Below are positions 14,740 through 22,917 of a stretch of 46,148 bases of DNA, one piece after another; within the stretch, counting starts at the first letter, position 1, and every line of letters begins with the position of its first letter. The notes beneath the pieces were generated by a model, which saw only the letters and a program-made list of their open reading frames with translations, was not told the origin of the DNA and ran no database searches. The stretch is from CAZGSD01 sp964528305 (GTDB lineage: Bacteria; Patescibacteriota; Gracilibacteria; UBA1369), in contig CAZGSD010000007.1 of NCBI GenBank assembly GCA_964528305.1, forward strand, positions 1-46,148, written 5' to 3'. The translations under genes and the position numbers were made by a program.

Positions 14740-16269
14740 ATGGATAACATAATGCTATTGGTTGGGCTGGTTGTGGTTGGCGTGGCTGGTGCGGCTATCG
14801 GATATTTACTAAAAATCTCTTCTCATCGAGGGCGTGCTGCACATGATAGGGAAAAGGCTGAGCATGTTTTGGCTGAGGCTAATTCCAAGGCAAAAGAGGT
14901 TTTGTTGGAAGCCAAAAATGACGCGCTGAAAATCCTGGATCAATATAAATCTGATGAGGAAAAAAAACGCCAGCAGCTCGATAAAATAGAATCGAGACTA
15001 CTGGATAAAGAAGAAAGTTTGGAGAAAAAAATCAGTCAGGCTGAGCAGCTACGTAGTGAGTTGGAGCAGAAAGCTGAGAAAATCAAACAATTGCGGTCCG
15101 AAGCGGAATTAGCTTTGGAGACACAAAAAAAGGAATTAGAGAAATTGGCGGGTTTGTCACGGGAAGAGGCAAAAGCCAAGTTGCTTCAGGAGGTGGAGGA
15201 GGCTTCACGTAAAGATTTGGCTGAGCATATTTTGAAGGCCGAAGAGAATTTGAAAAAGGAAGCCAAGGATAAGGCTAAATTTATCATTGCCGATGCCATA
15301 CAGCGTTATGCGGCCGAGGTGGCTACAGAGTCGACCGCTACAGTAGTGACTCTACCGGGAGATGATATGAAGGGACGTATTATCGGTAAGGAAGGCCGCA
15401 ATGTGATGGCTTTCGAGCAGGCTACTGGTATAGATGTTATTATTGATGACACTCCTGGATCTATAGTGATTTCCGGTTTTGATTTGGTTCGTCGTTACGT
15501 GGCTAAAATAGCTTTGGAGAAATTGTTGCAGGATGGTCGTATTCACCCGGCCCGTATTGAAGAAGTGGTGGAAAAGACTCAGGAAGAGGTCAATGTGATG
15601 ATTAAAGATTTGGGTGAGAAAGCTGCTTATGAAACAGGCGTGGCGGGATTGAATCCTAATTTGATTAAATTATTGGGTCGTCTGAAATTTCGTACCAGTC
15701 ATGGGCAGAATGTGCTTAAGCATTCCATGGAGGTAGCGTTTTTGGCTGCCGGTATGGCGGCCGAGCTCGGAGCTGATGCTGAAGTGTGTAAGAAGGCTGG
15801 ATTACTTCATGATATTGGGAAATCCACTGATCATGAAATCCAGGGGCATCATGCGGTGATTGGGCGTGATATATTGAAAAAATTCAATTTGGGAGAGGAA
15901 GTGATTCACTGTGTGGAATCGCATGAAGGGGAGATGGAGCCTCGATCTTTGGAAGCCATGATTGTTTCTGCTGCCAATCAGATTGCTATTACTCGGCCTG
16001 GGGCCAAGCGTGGGGATCTGGAAAACTTTGTTAAAAGAATGGAAGAGTTGGAAAATGTTGTTAATGCTTTTGGAGGAGTGCGCAGTACTTATGCGGTGCA
16101 GGCTGGTAGTGAGGTGCGTATTTTTGTTAAACCAGAGGAGATTGATGAATATGCCGCCGTGAAGTTGACGCATGATATATCCCGTAAAATAGAAAAAGAT
16201 TTGCAATATCAGGGGCAAATTAAATTGCATTTAATACGTGAAACACGGGCGGAAGATTTGGCCAGATAA
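14740..16269 (+). CDS. rny: Ribonuclease Y
   Basis: Membrane-anchored endoribonuclease that initiates mRNA decay. An N-terminal transmembrane helix (MLLVGLVVVGVAGAAIGYLL) is followed by a long charged coiled coil, a KH domain (DDMKGRIIGKEGRNVMAFEQ) and a metal-dependent HD domain (LLHDIGKSTDHEIQGHHAVIG), then the conserved C-terminal region. Length is 509 residues from ATG 14740, typical for the family. An AAAGG sequence sits 5-7 bases upstream of this ATG; the in-frame TTG at 14710 is less likely. The downstream orphan gene starts 13 bases after its stop. Confidence 0.95.
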   Translation: MDNIMLLVGLVVVGVAGAAIGYLLKISSHRGRAAHDREKAEHVLAEANSKAKEVLLEAKNDALKILDQYKSDEEKKRQQLDKIESRLLDKEESLEKKISQAEQLRSELEQKAEKIKQLRSEAELALETQKKELEKLAGLSREEAKAKLLQEVEEASRKDLAEHILKAEENLKKEAKDKAKFIIADAIQRYAAEVATESTATVVTLPGDDMKGRIIGKEGRNVMAFEQATGIDVIIDDTPGSIVISGFDLVRRYVAKIALEKLLQDGRIHPARIEEVVEKTQEEVNVMIKDLGEKAAYETGVAGLNPNLIKLLGRLKFRTSHGQNVLKHSMEVAFLAAGMAAELGADAEVCKKAGLLHDIGKSTDHEIQGHHAVIGRDILKKFNLGEEVIHCVESHEGEMEPRSLEAMIVSAANQIAITRPGAKRGDLENFVKRMEELENVVNAFGGVRSTYAVQAGSEVRIFVKPEEIDEYAAVKLTHDISRKIEKDLQYQGQIKLHLIRETRAEDLAR

Positions 16270-16282
16270 TATTTATAAACCA

Positions 16283-17146
16283 ATGGTTGGACAGCAGGAG
16301 GATTTTAGTAAAATTAAGGTGGAAAGTGAAAAACTTCTTTTGCTTGAGGATGTTTTGGGATGGGATGGGGCGAGATCGCGCGCAGAGGCTGCTAAGGTAA
16401 AGGCTTTTAATTCTTTATTGCATTTTTTGACACCGCCTTTGGCGGAGGATATAGAGGTGATTTATGAAGAAAGACGTTTTGAGGCTTTTTGGCATGTGGT
16501 GGGGACTTCATCTTTTGAATATAAAAAAAGGAATAAATATAAAATTCCTGTAGGGGCAGAAGTTGTGGATTTGAATGTGCTAGGACAGGAATTTGTGGTG
16601 GACAAGGATGGTCAGACTTTTACTTTGGAAAGTTTGGAGCATTGTCGGGAGAATTATCGTGAGGAGGTTATGGTGGATGCGAAAATTGATCAAAAAGGTA
16701 ATTTCACCAAATATCTAAATTTCAACAGTCAGCTGATTTCTTCTACTGATAGTTTGACTGCTGATGGTACTCCTGTGGTGTATTTGGAAACCCGTGCCAG
16801 TACTTTGGTAAGGCAGGTTTTGCAGAATTTGGTTAAGCCGATCAAGGCTGATGAAATTATGGATGAAAAAATCACTATTCATGATTTGAATTTATATTTT
16901 TATCCGGTTTACACTTTTGAATTTCATTGGAAATTGAAAAATAAAAAAACCACTGTGGCTTTTGATGGGGTAACTGGTGAATTAAATTTAAAAGCGGCTA
17001 AAATTACGGATACGCTGAAGAAGAATTTCACCAATGATGATTTGTTCGAATTTTCTAAGGAAATTGCTCAAAATTTGGTGCCCGGTGGTGGCTTGGCCGT
17101 GATGATGGGAAAGAAGGTTTTTGAGATGACCAGGAAAGATAAATAG
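16283..17146 (+). CDS. Conserved-looking protein of unknown function (287 aa)
   Basis: No family recognised. Starting at ATG 16283 (MVGQQEDFSKIKVESEKLLL) it has an acidic helical N-terminus, then a beta-rich region. An internal segment reads LYFYPVYTFEFHWKLKNKKT followed by TVAFDGVTGEL, a strand-turn-strand of the kind found in PepSY-like or processing domains, but this is only a resemblance. The C-terminus is amphipathic and has the run VPGGGLAVMMGKKVFEMT. No signal peptide or clear membrane helix. It is sandwiched tightly between rny and the MgtE-like gene (7-base gap), so the three may be one transcript. Confidence 0.75.
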   Translation: MVGQQEDFSKIKVESEKLLLLEDVLGWDGARSRAEAAKVKAFNSLLHFLTPPLAEDIEVIYEERRFEAFWHVVGTSSFEYKKRNKYKIPVGAEVVDLNVLGQEFVVDKDGQTFTLESLEHCRENYREEVMVDAKIDQKGNFTKYLNFNSQLISSTDSLTADGTPVVYLETRASTLVRQVLQNLVKPIKADEIMDEKITIHDLNLYFYPVYTFEFHWKLKNKKTTVAFDGVTGELNLKAAKITDTLKKNFTNDDLFEFSKEIAQNLVPGGGLAVMMGKKVFEMTRKDK

Positions 17147-17153
17147 TAAATAT

Positions 17154-17729
17154 ATGAAAGAAAAAAAAGAAAAATTAAAACAACCCTCTCCGCCTTATGT
17201 AGATGATGATACTGAGTCGGTTGGTTTGATTGCGCGTTTACGGGCGCCAGCTTTGATTCTTGGTTTGGGACTCGGAATAGTTATTTCTTTTATTACGTCT
17301 AATTTTGAAAAAGTTTTAAGTCATGATGTGCGTATAGCTTTTTTCTTGCCGTTTATTGTTTATTTAGCTGATGCTATTGGTACGCAAACTCAAACTATTT
17401 ATGCTCGTGATTTGCAAACAGGTCGTACTGGATTTCATAACTATTTAATTAAAGAGACTTTAATCGGATTGATTTTTGGTAGTGTTTTTAGCTTAATTTC
17501 GGCTGGACTTTTGATGGTTTGGTTTAGGGATCAAATGCTTGTTTTATGTGTTGGTTTATCTGTATTTATCACGGTTTTGCTAGCTCCTATGGTGGCGCTT
17601 TTAACTACTGAAATCAGTTATCGTTTTAATTGTGATCCAGCTGCTGAAGCTGGCCCCATCGCTACCGTGATTCAGGATATGCTTAGCGTCGTTATATTTG
17701 GAATTATTAGTAGTTTGATTCTTTTGTAA
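17154..17729 (+). CDS. MgtE-type divalent cation channel domain only
   Basis: 191-residue membrane protein matching the transmembrane part of the MgtE/SLC41 Mg2+ channel: RLRAPALILGLGLGIVISFI, FFLPFIVYLADAIGTQTQTI, then three more helices with FNCDPAAEAGPIATVIQDM, the conserved region holding the pore aspartate. The cytoplasmic N-domain and CBS pair that gate the canonical ~450-residue MgtE are missing; only a 25-residue charged N-tail precedes the first helix. It would therefore lack the usual Mg2+ sensing. It ends 8 bases before the CIRCE-like site. Confidence 0.85.
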   Translation: MKEKKEKLKQPSPPYVDDDTESVGLIARLRAPALILGLGLGIVISFITSNFEKVLSHDVRIAFFLPFIVYLADAIGTQTQTIYARDLQTGRTGFHNYLIKETLIGLIFGSVFSLISAGLLMVWFRDQMLVLCVGLSVFITVLLAPMVALLTTEISYRFNCDPAAEAGPIATVIQDMLSVVIFGIISSLILL

Positions 17730-17737
17730 AATTTTTA

Positions 17738-17764
17738 TTAGCACTCTTGAAAGAGTTGTGCTAA
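17738..17764. promoter_or_regulatory. CIRCE-like operator (HrcA site) upstream of groES
   Basis: TTAGCACTC, nine bases, TTGTGCTAA. The left half is a perfect CIRCE half-site; the right half differs from GAGTGCTAA only in its first two bases. Location directly before groES-groEL matches the known HrcA heat-shock control. Confidence 0.85.
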
Positions 17765-17784
17765 ATTGACGGCGATTTTATTAT
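17756..17784 (+). promoter_or_regulatory. groES-groEL promoter overlapping the CIRCE site
   Basis: TTGTGC (17756-17761), 17-base spacer, TATTAT (17779-17784), start expected near 17791, ATG at 17799. The -35 box is the right half of the CIRCE-like element, so a bound repressor would block it. Confidence 0.55.
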
Positions 17785-17798
17785 TTAACTTAGTTGCT

Positions 17799-18101
17799 AT
17801 GAGTGATTTACTCGCTGCTATTCGCCCTCTGGAAGACAGAGTTTTGCTCAAAGGTATAAGCGATATGCAAACGACCGCTTCTGGTATTATTATACCTGAT
17901 ACTGCTTCCAAAGATCGGCCACAAAAGGCGGAAGTTTTGGCTGTGGGTCCTGGGATTATGAAAAAAGACGGTAGTCGTTTACCTGTCGATGTAAAAGTCG
18001 GTGACAAGGTGCTGGTGTCTAAATATGCCGCTGATGAAGTGAAAATTGATGGGGAAGAATATTATATTATTCGGCAGTCCAGCATATTAGCTGTGATTTA
18101 G
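17799..18101 (+). CDS. groES: Co-chaperonin GroES
   Basis: Heptameric lid of the GroEL folding chamber, 100 residues. Conserved beginning IRPLEDRVLLKGI, mobile-loop region TTASGIIIPDTASKDRPQKAEVLAVGPG and ending YYIIRQSSILAVI. ATG 17799 (MSDLLAAIRPLEDRV) is chosen over an upstream frame from 17766, because it gives the usual length and lies after the predicted transcription start. groEL follows after 45 bases and is presumably co-transcribed. Confidence 0.95.
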   Translation: MSDLLAAIRPLEDRVLLKGISDMQTTASGIIIPDTASKDRPQKAEVLAVGPGIMKKDGSRLPVDVKVGDKVLVSKYAADEVKIDGEEYYIIRQSSILAVI

Positions 18102-18146
18102 AGGCTTGGCATTTATTTAAAACTTTATTATTAAATTATTAAACCT

Positions 18147-19823
18147 ATGGCAAAAGATTTACTTTTTGGCACTGATGCCAGGAAAAAAATGATTGAAGGA
18201 GTGGTCAAGCTGGCCAAAACAGTGAAGCTCACTGTTGGTCCAAAGGGGCGCAATGTGATGTTGGAGAAAAAATATGGTGCGCCGCTGATTACCAATGATG
18301 GTGTGACTATAGCAAAAGAAATTGAATTGGCAGATCCCTATGAAAATATGGGCGCCCAGATGGTAAAAGAGGTTGCTACCAAAACTAATGACATCGCTGG
18401 TGATGGCACTACTACCGCTACTATTTTGGCTGAGGCCATGGTTTTGGAGGGATACAAAAACATCACGGCTGGGGCTGATCCAATGATACTTAAAAAGGGT
18501 ATAGATTTGGCTGTAGAAAAAGTGGTGCAGGTTTTGGAAGAGAGAGCGGTAGCGATTGGTGATTCCAAAGAAAAGATTAAACAAGTGGCTACTATTTCTG
18601 CCCAGGATGAAAAAGTTGGTGAATTGATAGCTGATGTTTTGGAAATGGTTGGGCATGATGGAGTGATTACGGTAGAAGAATCTCAGGCTATGGGATTGGA
18701 AAAAGAAGTGGTGATGGGTATGCAATTTGATAATGGTTATCTGTCTCCTTATTTCGTCACTGATGCCCAGCGCATGGAGGCTAAATATGAAAATGTGCAT
18801 TTATTGATTACTGATAAGAAAATTTCTTCTCTGCAGGAATTAGTACCTGTCATAGAAAAAGTTGCAGCCGCTGGGAGCAAAGAGTTGGTGATCATAGCTG
18901 AAGATTTGGATGGTGAGGCTTTAGCCACTTTGATTCTCAATAAAATTCAGGGGCGTTTCAGTGTGCTCGCGGTGAAGGCACCAGCTTATGGTGATCGCCG
19001 CAAGGAAATGTTGCGTGATATTGCCGTGTTGACTGGTGGAGCCGTGATTACTGAGGAAACCGGTTTGAAGCTCGATAAAGTCGAGCTGGCTATGTTGGGA
19101 CAAGCTGAAAAAGTGATTGCCGATAAAGATAAAACCACAATTATTGGTGGTAAAGGTGACTCTAAATCAATCGATGCTAGAGTGGCTGAATTAAAAGTTT
19201 TGATTGATAAAACTTCTTCTGATTTTGATAAAGAAAAACTGATTGAACGTTTGGCCAAGCTTTCCGGTGGAGTGGGTGTGATACGCGTTGGTGCCGCTAC
19301 CGAAGTGGAGTTGAAGGAGAAAAAATTGCGCATAGAGGACGCGGTGTCTGCTACCAAGGCTGCCGTGTCCGAAGGAATTGTGGCTGGTGGTGGAGTAGCT
19401 TTGGCGCAAGCGGCTAAAGAGCTGGTTGCTATGGTGAATGGTGATACGGATGAAGCTACTGGAGCCAGTGTGGTAATGCATGCTTTGAGCCAACCTTTGA
19501 TGAATATCGCGGCCAATGCTGGTTTGAAACAAGAAGTCGTTGCTGACAAAGTAATCTCCGCTAAATTGGGGATGGGATTTGATTTTTCACATGTTACTAA
19601 AGAAATGATGTTGGATCATAGTCAGCTGGAGCTGGTGGACATGGTGAAGGCTGGTATTATTGATCCCAAAATGGTGACCAGATCCGCTTTGCAAAATGCG
19701 GCTTCGATAGCTGGAATTTTCCTGACTACAGAAGCTGCTGTGACTGATCTGCCAGAAAAAGAAAAGGCCGGTGGAGCGGGTGCAGGAATGGGTGGGATGG
19801 GAGGTATGGGCGGGATGATGTAA
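18147..19823 (+). CDS. groEL: Chaperonin GroEL
   Basis: ATP-dependent 60-kDa chaperonin. Complete at 558 residues: VGPKGRNVMLEKKYG and the ATP-binding GDGTTTATILAEAM motif are intact, as are the apical-domain region and the Gly-Gly-Met C-terminal tail (repeats of GGM). The initial Met-Ala-Lys-Asp-Leu-Leu-Phe-Gly is typical. Two long frames on the opposite strand are shadows. The gene ends right at the family A hairpin (19825). Confidence 0.98.
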   Translation: MAKDLLFGTDARKKMIEGVVKLAKTVKLTVGPKGRNVMLEKKYGAPLITNDGVTIAKEIELADPYENMGAQMVKEVATKTNDIAGDGTTTATILAEAMVLEGYKNITAGADPMILKKGIDLAVEKVVQVLEERAVAIGDSKEKIKQVATISAQDEKVGELIADVLEMVGHDGVITVEESQAMGLEKEVVMGMQFDNGYLSPYFVTDAQRMEAKYENVHLLITDKKISSLQELVPVIEKVAAAGSKELVIIAEDLDGEALATLILNKIQGRFSVLAVKAPAYGDRRKEMLRDIAVLTGGAVITEETGLKLDKVELAMLGQAEKVIADKDKTTIIGGKGDSKSIDARVAELKVLIDKTSSDFDKEKLIERLAKLSGGVGVIRVGAATEVELKEKKLRIEDAVSATKAAVSEGIVAGGGVALAQAAKELVAMVNGDTDEATGASVVMHALSQPLMNIAANAGLKQEVVADKVISAKLGMGFDFSHVTKEMMLDHSQLELVDMVKAGIIDPKMVTRSALQNAASIAGIFLTTEAAVTDLPEKEKAGGAGAGMGGMGGMGGMM

Positions 19824-19824
19824 C

Positions 19825-19948
19825 AGGAAGTTAAAGAAAATTGTATTTGACTGCGTCAACTGCAACAAAATATCCCTCACGTATATTTTATACGCTGCGG
19901 GATATTTTGTTTTGTTTCATTGTAAAATAGCAATTTTGAGAACTTCCT
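19825..19948. repeat. Long nested hairpin, family A copy 2 (after groEL)
   Basis: AGGAAGTT...GAAAATTGTATTT at the left pairs with the right end ATTGTAAAATAGCAATTTTGA-GAACTTCCT. The inner stem is ACAAAATATCCC against GGGATATTTTGT and the tip is CGTATA/TATACG. It starts one base after the groEL stop codon. It shares the outer arm words AGGAAG and AAAATTG with the copy after gatA, and the TGACTGCG word with the copy after ssb. Confidence 0.75.
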
Positions 19949-19960
19949 GGTCTTTTTCGT

Positions 19961-20110
19961 AAGCAGCAAATTAAGTACTGCAGCTGTCAGGCATTTGCGA
20001 AGGTGTTTTGGCCTGGTCCCGCGTAAGCGGGCAAAACACCGTAGCAATAGCGAGGCCGCCGCTGGGGCGGCCGAGCGTGCCTGACAGCTGCAGTACTTAA
20101 TTTGCTGCTT
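19961..20110. repeat. Nested cruciform element, family B copy 1
   Basis: Perfect 32-bp inverted repeat (19961-19992 and 20079-20110) around an 86-base core. The core folds into two further hairpins: GGTGTTTTG/CAAAACACC with an inner CCCGC/GCGGG, and GGCCGCC/GGCGGCC. A second copy is at 30700-30840 with nearly the same core and outer arms that differ but stay perfectly complementary. It fills the gap between groEL and the next gene. Confidence 0.85.
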
Positions 20111-20165
20111 GGCAGTGATAATGTTATGATTGGCCCGGCAAAAACAAATATAATTATCAACAGTT

Positions 20166-20765
20166 ATGGCATCAAAAAAAGTTGTCAAAAAGGTGGAAAT
20201 AGCCGATGACTCAGTGGTTAATTTGAAGCGTGGTTCAGTAAAATCCAGGCCTGTAGCCTTGAAGGAAGCGGCTGCTTTTACGGTGAATCGTATTGATCAT
20301 GATGAGATGCAGCAGGTGCCGGTTAGTTTTGTCACACCGACCCAGACTGCTGTGCAGGAGAGGGAATCCTATGCTAGTACGGATTTACTAATCGACAGGG
20401 CTCCACGTGCAGGGGCTTTGGATCAGGAAGATTTGCGTCGTCGTATGGATAATTTTGCTGAAAAACTGGAGCAAGCCGTGAGTAAAGCGGCACCGCAGGA
20501 TAGCGCTTCGAGTTTGCCCAATGTCGCGGCAGAACCAAAAGATTTGATTAAGGTTAAATTTGAAAAATTCGTTCAGTTGGTGGCTACTAGGGATTTTTTT
20601 CCTGTTTTGGAGAAGAATAGAAATGAAGATGTTATCTTATCCTCCAATCTCCTGACTGAGTTAGCTGGTTCGGTGGAAGAGAAGGGGGAGAAAAAATCGC
20701 CGGTGATTTTTTTGGTCGGATTGGCTTTGGGTGTTATTATTACTTACCTATTAATTAACAAGTGA
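20166..20765 (+). CDS. Tail-anchored protein of unknown function (199 aa)
   Basis: No family recognised. A basic, disordered-looking N-terminus (MASKKVVKKVEIADDSVVNL) is followed by an acidic, helical middle (RRRMDNFAEKLEQAVSKAAP; IKVKFEKFVQLVATRDFFPV) and one C-terminal membrane helix (SPVIFLVGLALGVIITYLLI) ending NK, so the bulk should be cytoplasmic. frr follows after 4 bases and rseP after it, suggesting one operon 20166-22813. A role linked to membrane or translation is conceivable but unsupported. Confidence 0.8.
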   Translation: MASKKVVKKVEIADDSVVNLKRGSVKSRPVALKEAAAFTVNRIDHDEMQQVPVSFVTPTQTAVQERESYASTDLLIDRAPRAGALDQEDLRRRMDNFAEKLEQAVSKAAPQDSASSLPNVAAEPKDLIKVKFEKFVQLVATRDFFPVLEKNRNEDVILSSNLLTELAGSVEEKGEKKSPVIFLVGLALGVIITYLLINK

Positions 20766-20769
20766 ATTT

Positions 20770-21330
20770 ATGTCAGTGGATTCTATTCTAAAAACGCTCG
20801 ATGAACTTTTGAAAAAAACGGTGGAGCATCTGCATGGTGATTATGCTGGTTTGCAGATTGGGCGGGCTAGTGCGGCTTTGGTGGAGCGGGTAATGGTGGA
20901 CAGTTATGGTGTGATGCAGCCGCTAAAAGCTGTGGCCAGTATTACTGTGCCGGATGCCCGTACTGTGCAAATACAGCCTTGGGATAGAGGAATGTTGGCG
21001 GCTATAGAAAAAGGGATTCAATTGGCTGAAATCGGTCTCAATCCGCAAAATGATGGTGTGGTGGTGCGTCTCAATGTTCCGCCGTTGACTGAGGAGAGAC
21101 GTCGTGAATTGAGTAAAATTGTAGGAAAGATGGCAGAGGATGCCAAGATTGCCGTACGTAATGTGCGTCATGATGCTATGGAGCAAATTAAAAAAGCTCA
21201 TAAGGCTGCTGAGATTACTGAAGATCAGCAAAAGCATGGTGAAAAAGAAGTACAACTCCTGGTAGATAAAACCAATGAGGAAATTGATGAGGCGGCTAAA
21301 GCAAAAGAAGCTGATGTGATGAAAGTTTAA
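20770..21330 (+). CDS. frr: Ribosome recycling factor
   Basis: Splits the post-termination ribosome with EF-G. The protein is full length at 186 residues with the two-domain RRF pattern: HLHGDYAGLQIGRASAALVE, PLKAVASITVPDARTVQIQPWD, the KGIQLAEIGLNPQNDGVVVRLNVPPLTEERRRELSK block, and the C-terminal helix with RNVRHDAMEQIKKAHK. The tail is Lys/Glu-rich. It lies between a tail-anchored orphan and rseP with short gaps. Confidence 0.97.
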   Translation: MSVDSILKTLDELLKKTVEHLHGDYAGLQIGRASAALVERVMVDSYGVMQPLKAVASITVPDARTVQIQPWDRGMLAAIEKGIQLAEIGLNPQNDGVVVRLNVPPLTEERRRELSKIVGKMAEDAKIAVRNVRHDAMEQIKKAHKAAEITEDQQKHGEKEVQLLVDKTNEEIDEAAKAKEADVMKV

Positions 21331-21349
21331 TACTGTAATTTTGTAAATT

Positions 21350-22813
21350 ATGTTGTGGCTGCTTTCTATTTTGGCCTTTCTGATAATTTTTTCTGTGTTG
21401 ATCTTGGTGCATGAGTTTGGACATTTTTTTGCAGCCAGAAAGTGTGGAGTCAGAGTGGAAGAATTTGGTTTGGGTATGCCACCCCGATTGTGGGGATATC
21501 GCCCTAAAAACAGTCATACTTTGTATTCTTTTAATGCCATTCCTTTTGGTGGTTTTGTGAAGCTGCATGGGGAGGACAGTCATAATCCGGCGGTTTTGAA
21601 ACATGCTGACAGCTTTGCCGCTAAACCGGCATGGCAGCGCGTGATTATTATAGTTGCCGGGGTGTTGATGAATTTTTTGTTGGCCTGGGTTTTGCTGACA
21701 GTGGGATTTGTTTGGGGAATGAAGCCGCTGATTATCAATGCTGAAGATGTTTTTGCGGCGATTAAATCCGGGGTGATTCAATTGCAGCCAGTGGAGGCGG
21801 CTGGTGGTGGAGCAACTGCTAAGAAGGAGATATTATCAGTTCCGAAAGTGGTGGTACTACGGGCGCAGCCTGGAAATGCGCTCGGTTTAGAGTCCGGGCA
21901 GGTGGTGGAAAAAGTGGCTGGACAGATGGTGTTCGATGTTAATGAAATGCAAAAGCTGGTGAATGCTGTTGGTTCAGGTGGTGGAGGTGTTGCAGCTGGT
22001 CAAGTTTCTATAGAAAAGCAGAATAAAAAAGTTTTTGACTCTCCCAATACTGCGCGTGGGCAGCAGGATGATAGCCTGGCTCAGGTGGTGATTAGTGGCG
22101 TGCTGCCACAATCCAATGCTGATCAGGCCGGATTGCGTGAGGGGGATGTTGTGCTTAGTATCAATGGGAAAAAAGTGGAAAGTTTGGAGAAATTTAGTGA
22201 AATTGTTAGGGCGGGGCAGGGCGATGCGACTGTAGAGTATATGGTGGAGCGGGGTGGGTTGCCGATTCAGCTGAAGATTAAAAAAGGAGAAAATGGCCTG
22301 ATTGGGGTGATGCTCTCACCAATAGTAGAAGTGCCTGAATGGCAAAGCGCTTTTTATGTGAAAACCATGCCTTATGCCGTAGAGAGTATAAAGGATGTTA
22401 GCTATCCTTGGTGGCAAGCTCCTGGTCAAGCTTTGCGTGAAATGGGACGATTATCTGTTTTGACTGTGAAAATGTTTTTGAATGTTTTTGCCAGTATTTT
22501 TACCAAATTGTCAGTGCCGGATGGCGTGGCCGGTCCGGTGGGAATAGCCCAGATGACTTTTGTCTTTGTGCAGGAAGGGTTGATGTCCCTGATGCGTTTC
22601 ACCGCACTGCTCTCCTTGAGTTTGGCTATTATCAATATATTGCCTTTTCCTGGTTTGGATGGTGGGCGATTTTTCTTGATTGTGGTTCCGCTTTTACTGC
22701 GACGACGTTTGAATCCGAAATTGGAAGCCATTATTCATTTTGTCGGTTTTGTGATGTTGATGATTTTGATTTTGTTGGTGACTTTTAATGACATATTGAA
22801 ACTTTGGACTTGA
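21350..22813 (+). CDS. rseP: RseP-type site-2 (M50) intramembrane metalloprotease
   Basis: Zinc protease that cuts membrane-embedded regulatory proteins. The HEFGH zinc motif is at residues 21-25 in the first helix, FGGFVKLHGED follows, a PDZ domain spans about residues 240-330 (ADQAGLREGDVVLSINGKKV), and the second catalytic motif lies in NILPFPGLDGGRF. At 487 residues it is longer than many because a Gly/Ala/Val-rich segment (about 145-245) precedes the PDZ. It closes the frr operon; dnaA follows after a ~105-base gap. Confidence 0.93.
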   Translation: MLWLLSILAFLIIFSVLILVHEFGHFFAARKCGVRVEEFGLGMPPRLWGYRPKNSHTLYSFNAIPFGGFVKLHGEDSHNPAVLKHADSFAAKPAWQRVIIIVAGVLMNFLLAWVLLTVGFVWGMKPLIINAEDVFAAIKSGVIQLQPVEAAGGGATAKKEILSVPKVVVLRAQPGNALGLESGQVVEKVAGQMVFDVNEMQKLVNAVGSGGGGVAAGQVSIEKQNKKVFDSPNTARGQQDDSLAQVVISGVLPQSNADQAGLREGDVVLSINGKKVESLEKFSEIVRAGQGDATVEYMVERGGLPIQLKIKKGENGLIGVMLSPIVEVPEWQSAFYVKTMPYAVESIKDVSYPWWQAPGQALREMGRLSVLTVKMFLNVFASIFTKLSVPDGVAGPVGIAQMTFVFVQEGLMSLMRFTALLSLSLAIINILPFPGLDGGRFFLIVVPLLLRRRLNPKLEAIIHFVGFVMLMILILLVTFNDILKLWT

Positions 22814-22917
22814 AAGGGTAGCGATACTGTGATGTGATTTGATCAAAGGCCTTGAAGGTGTGGTGGAAAGAGGCTAATATCGGCAGGCTTTCATGGATAT
22901 TTTTTGCCTGATTTATA

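Noticed and set aside
18159..18800. Long minus-strand frame opposite groEL (213 aa; also 18986-19549)
   Set aside because: Complete groEL on the plus strand; antisense frames have no recognisable features.
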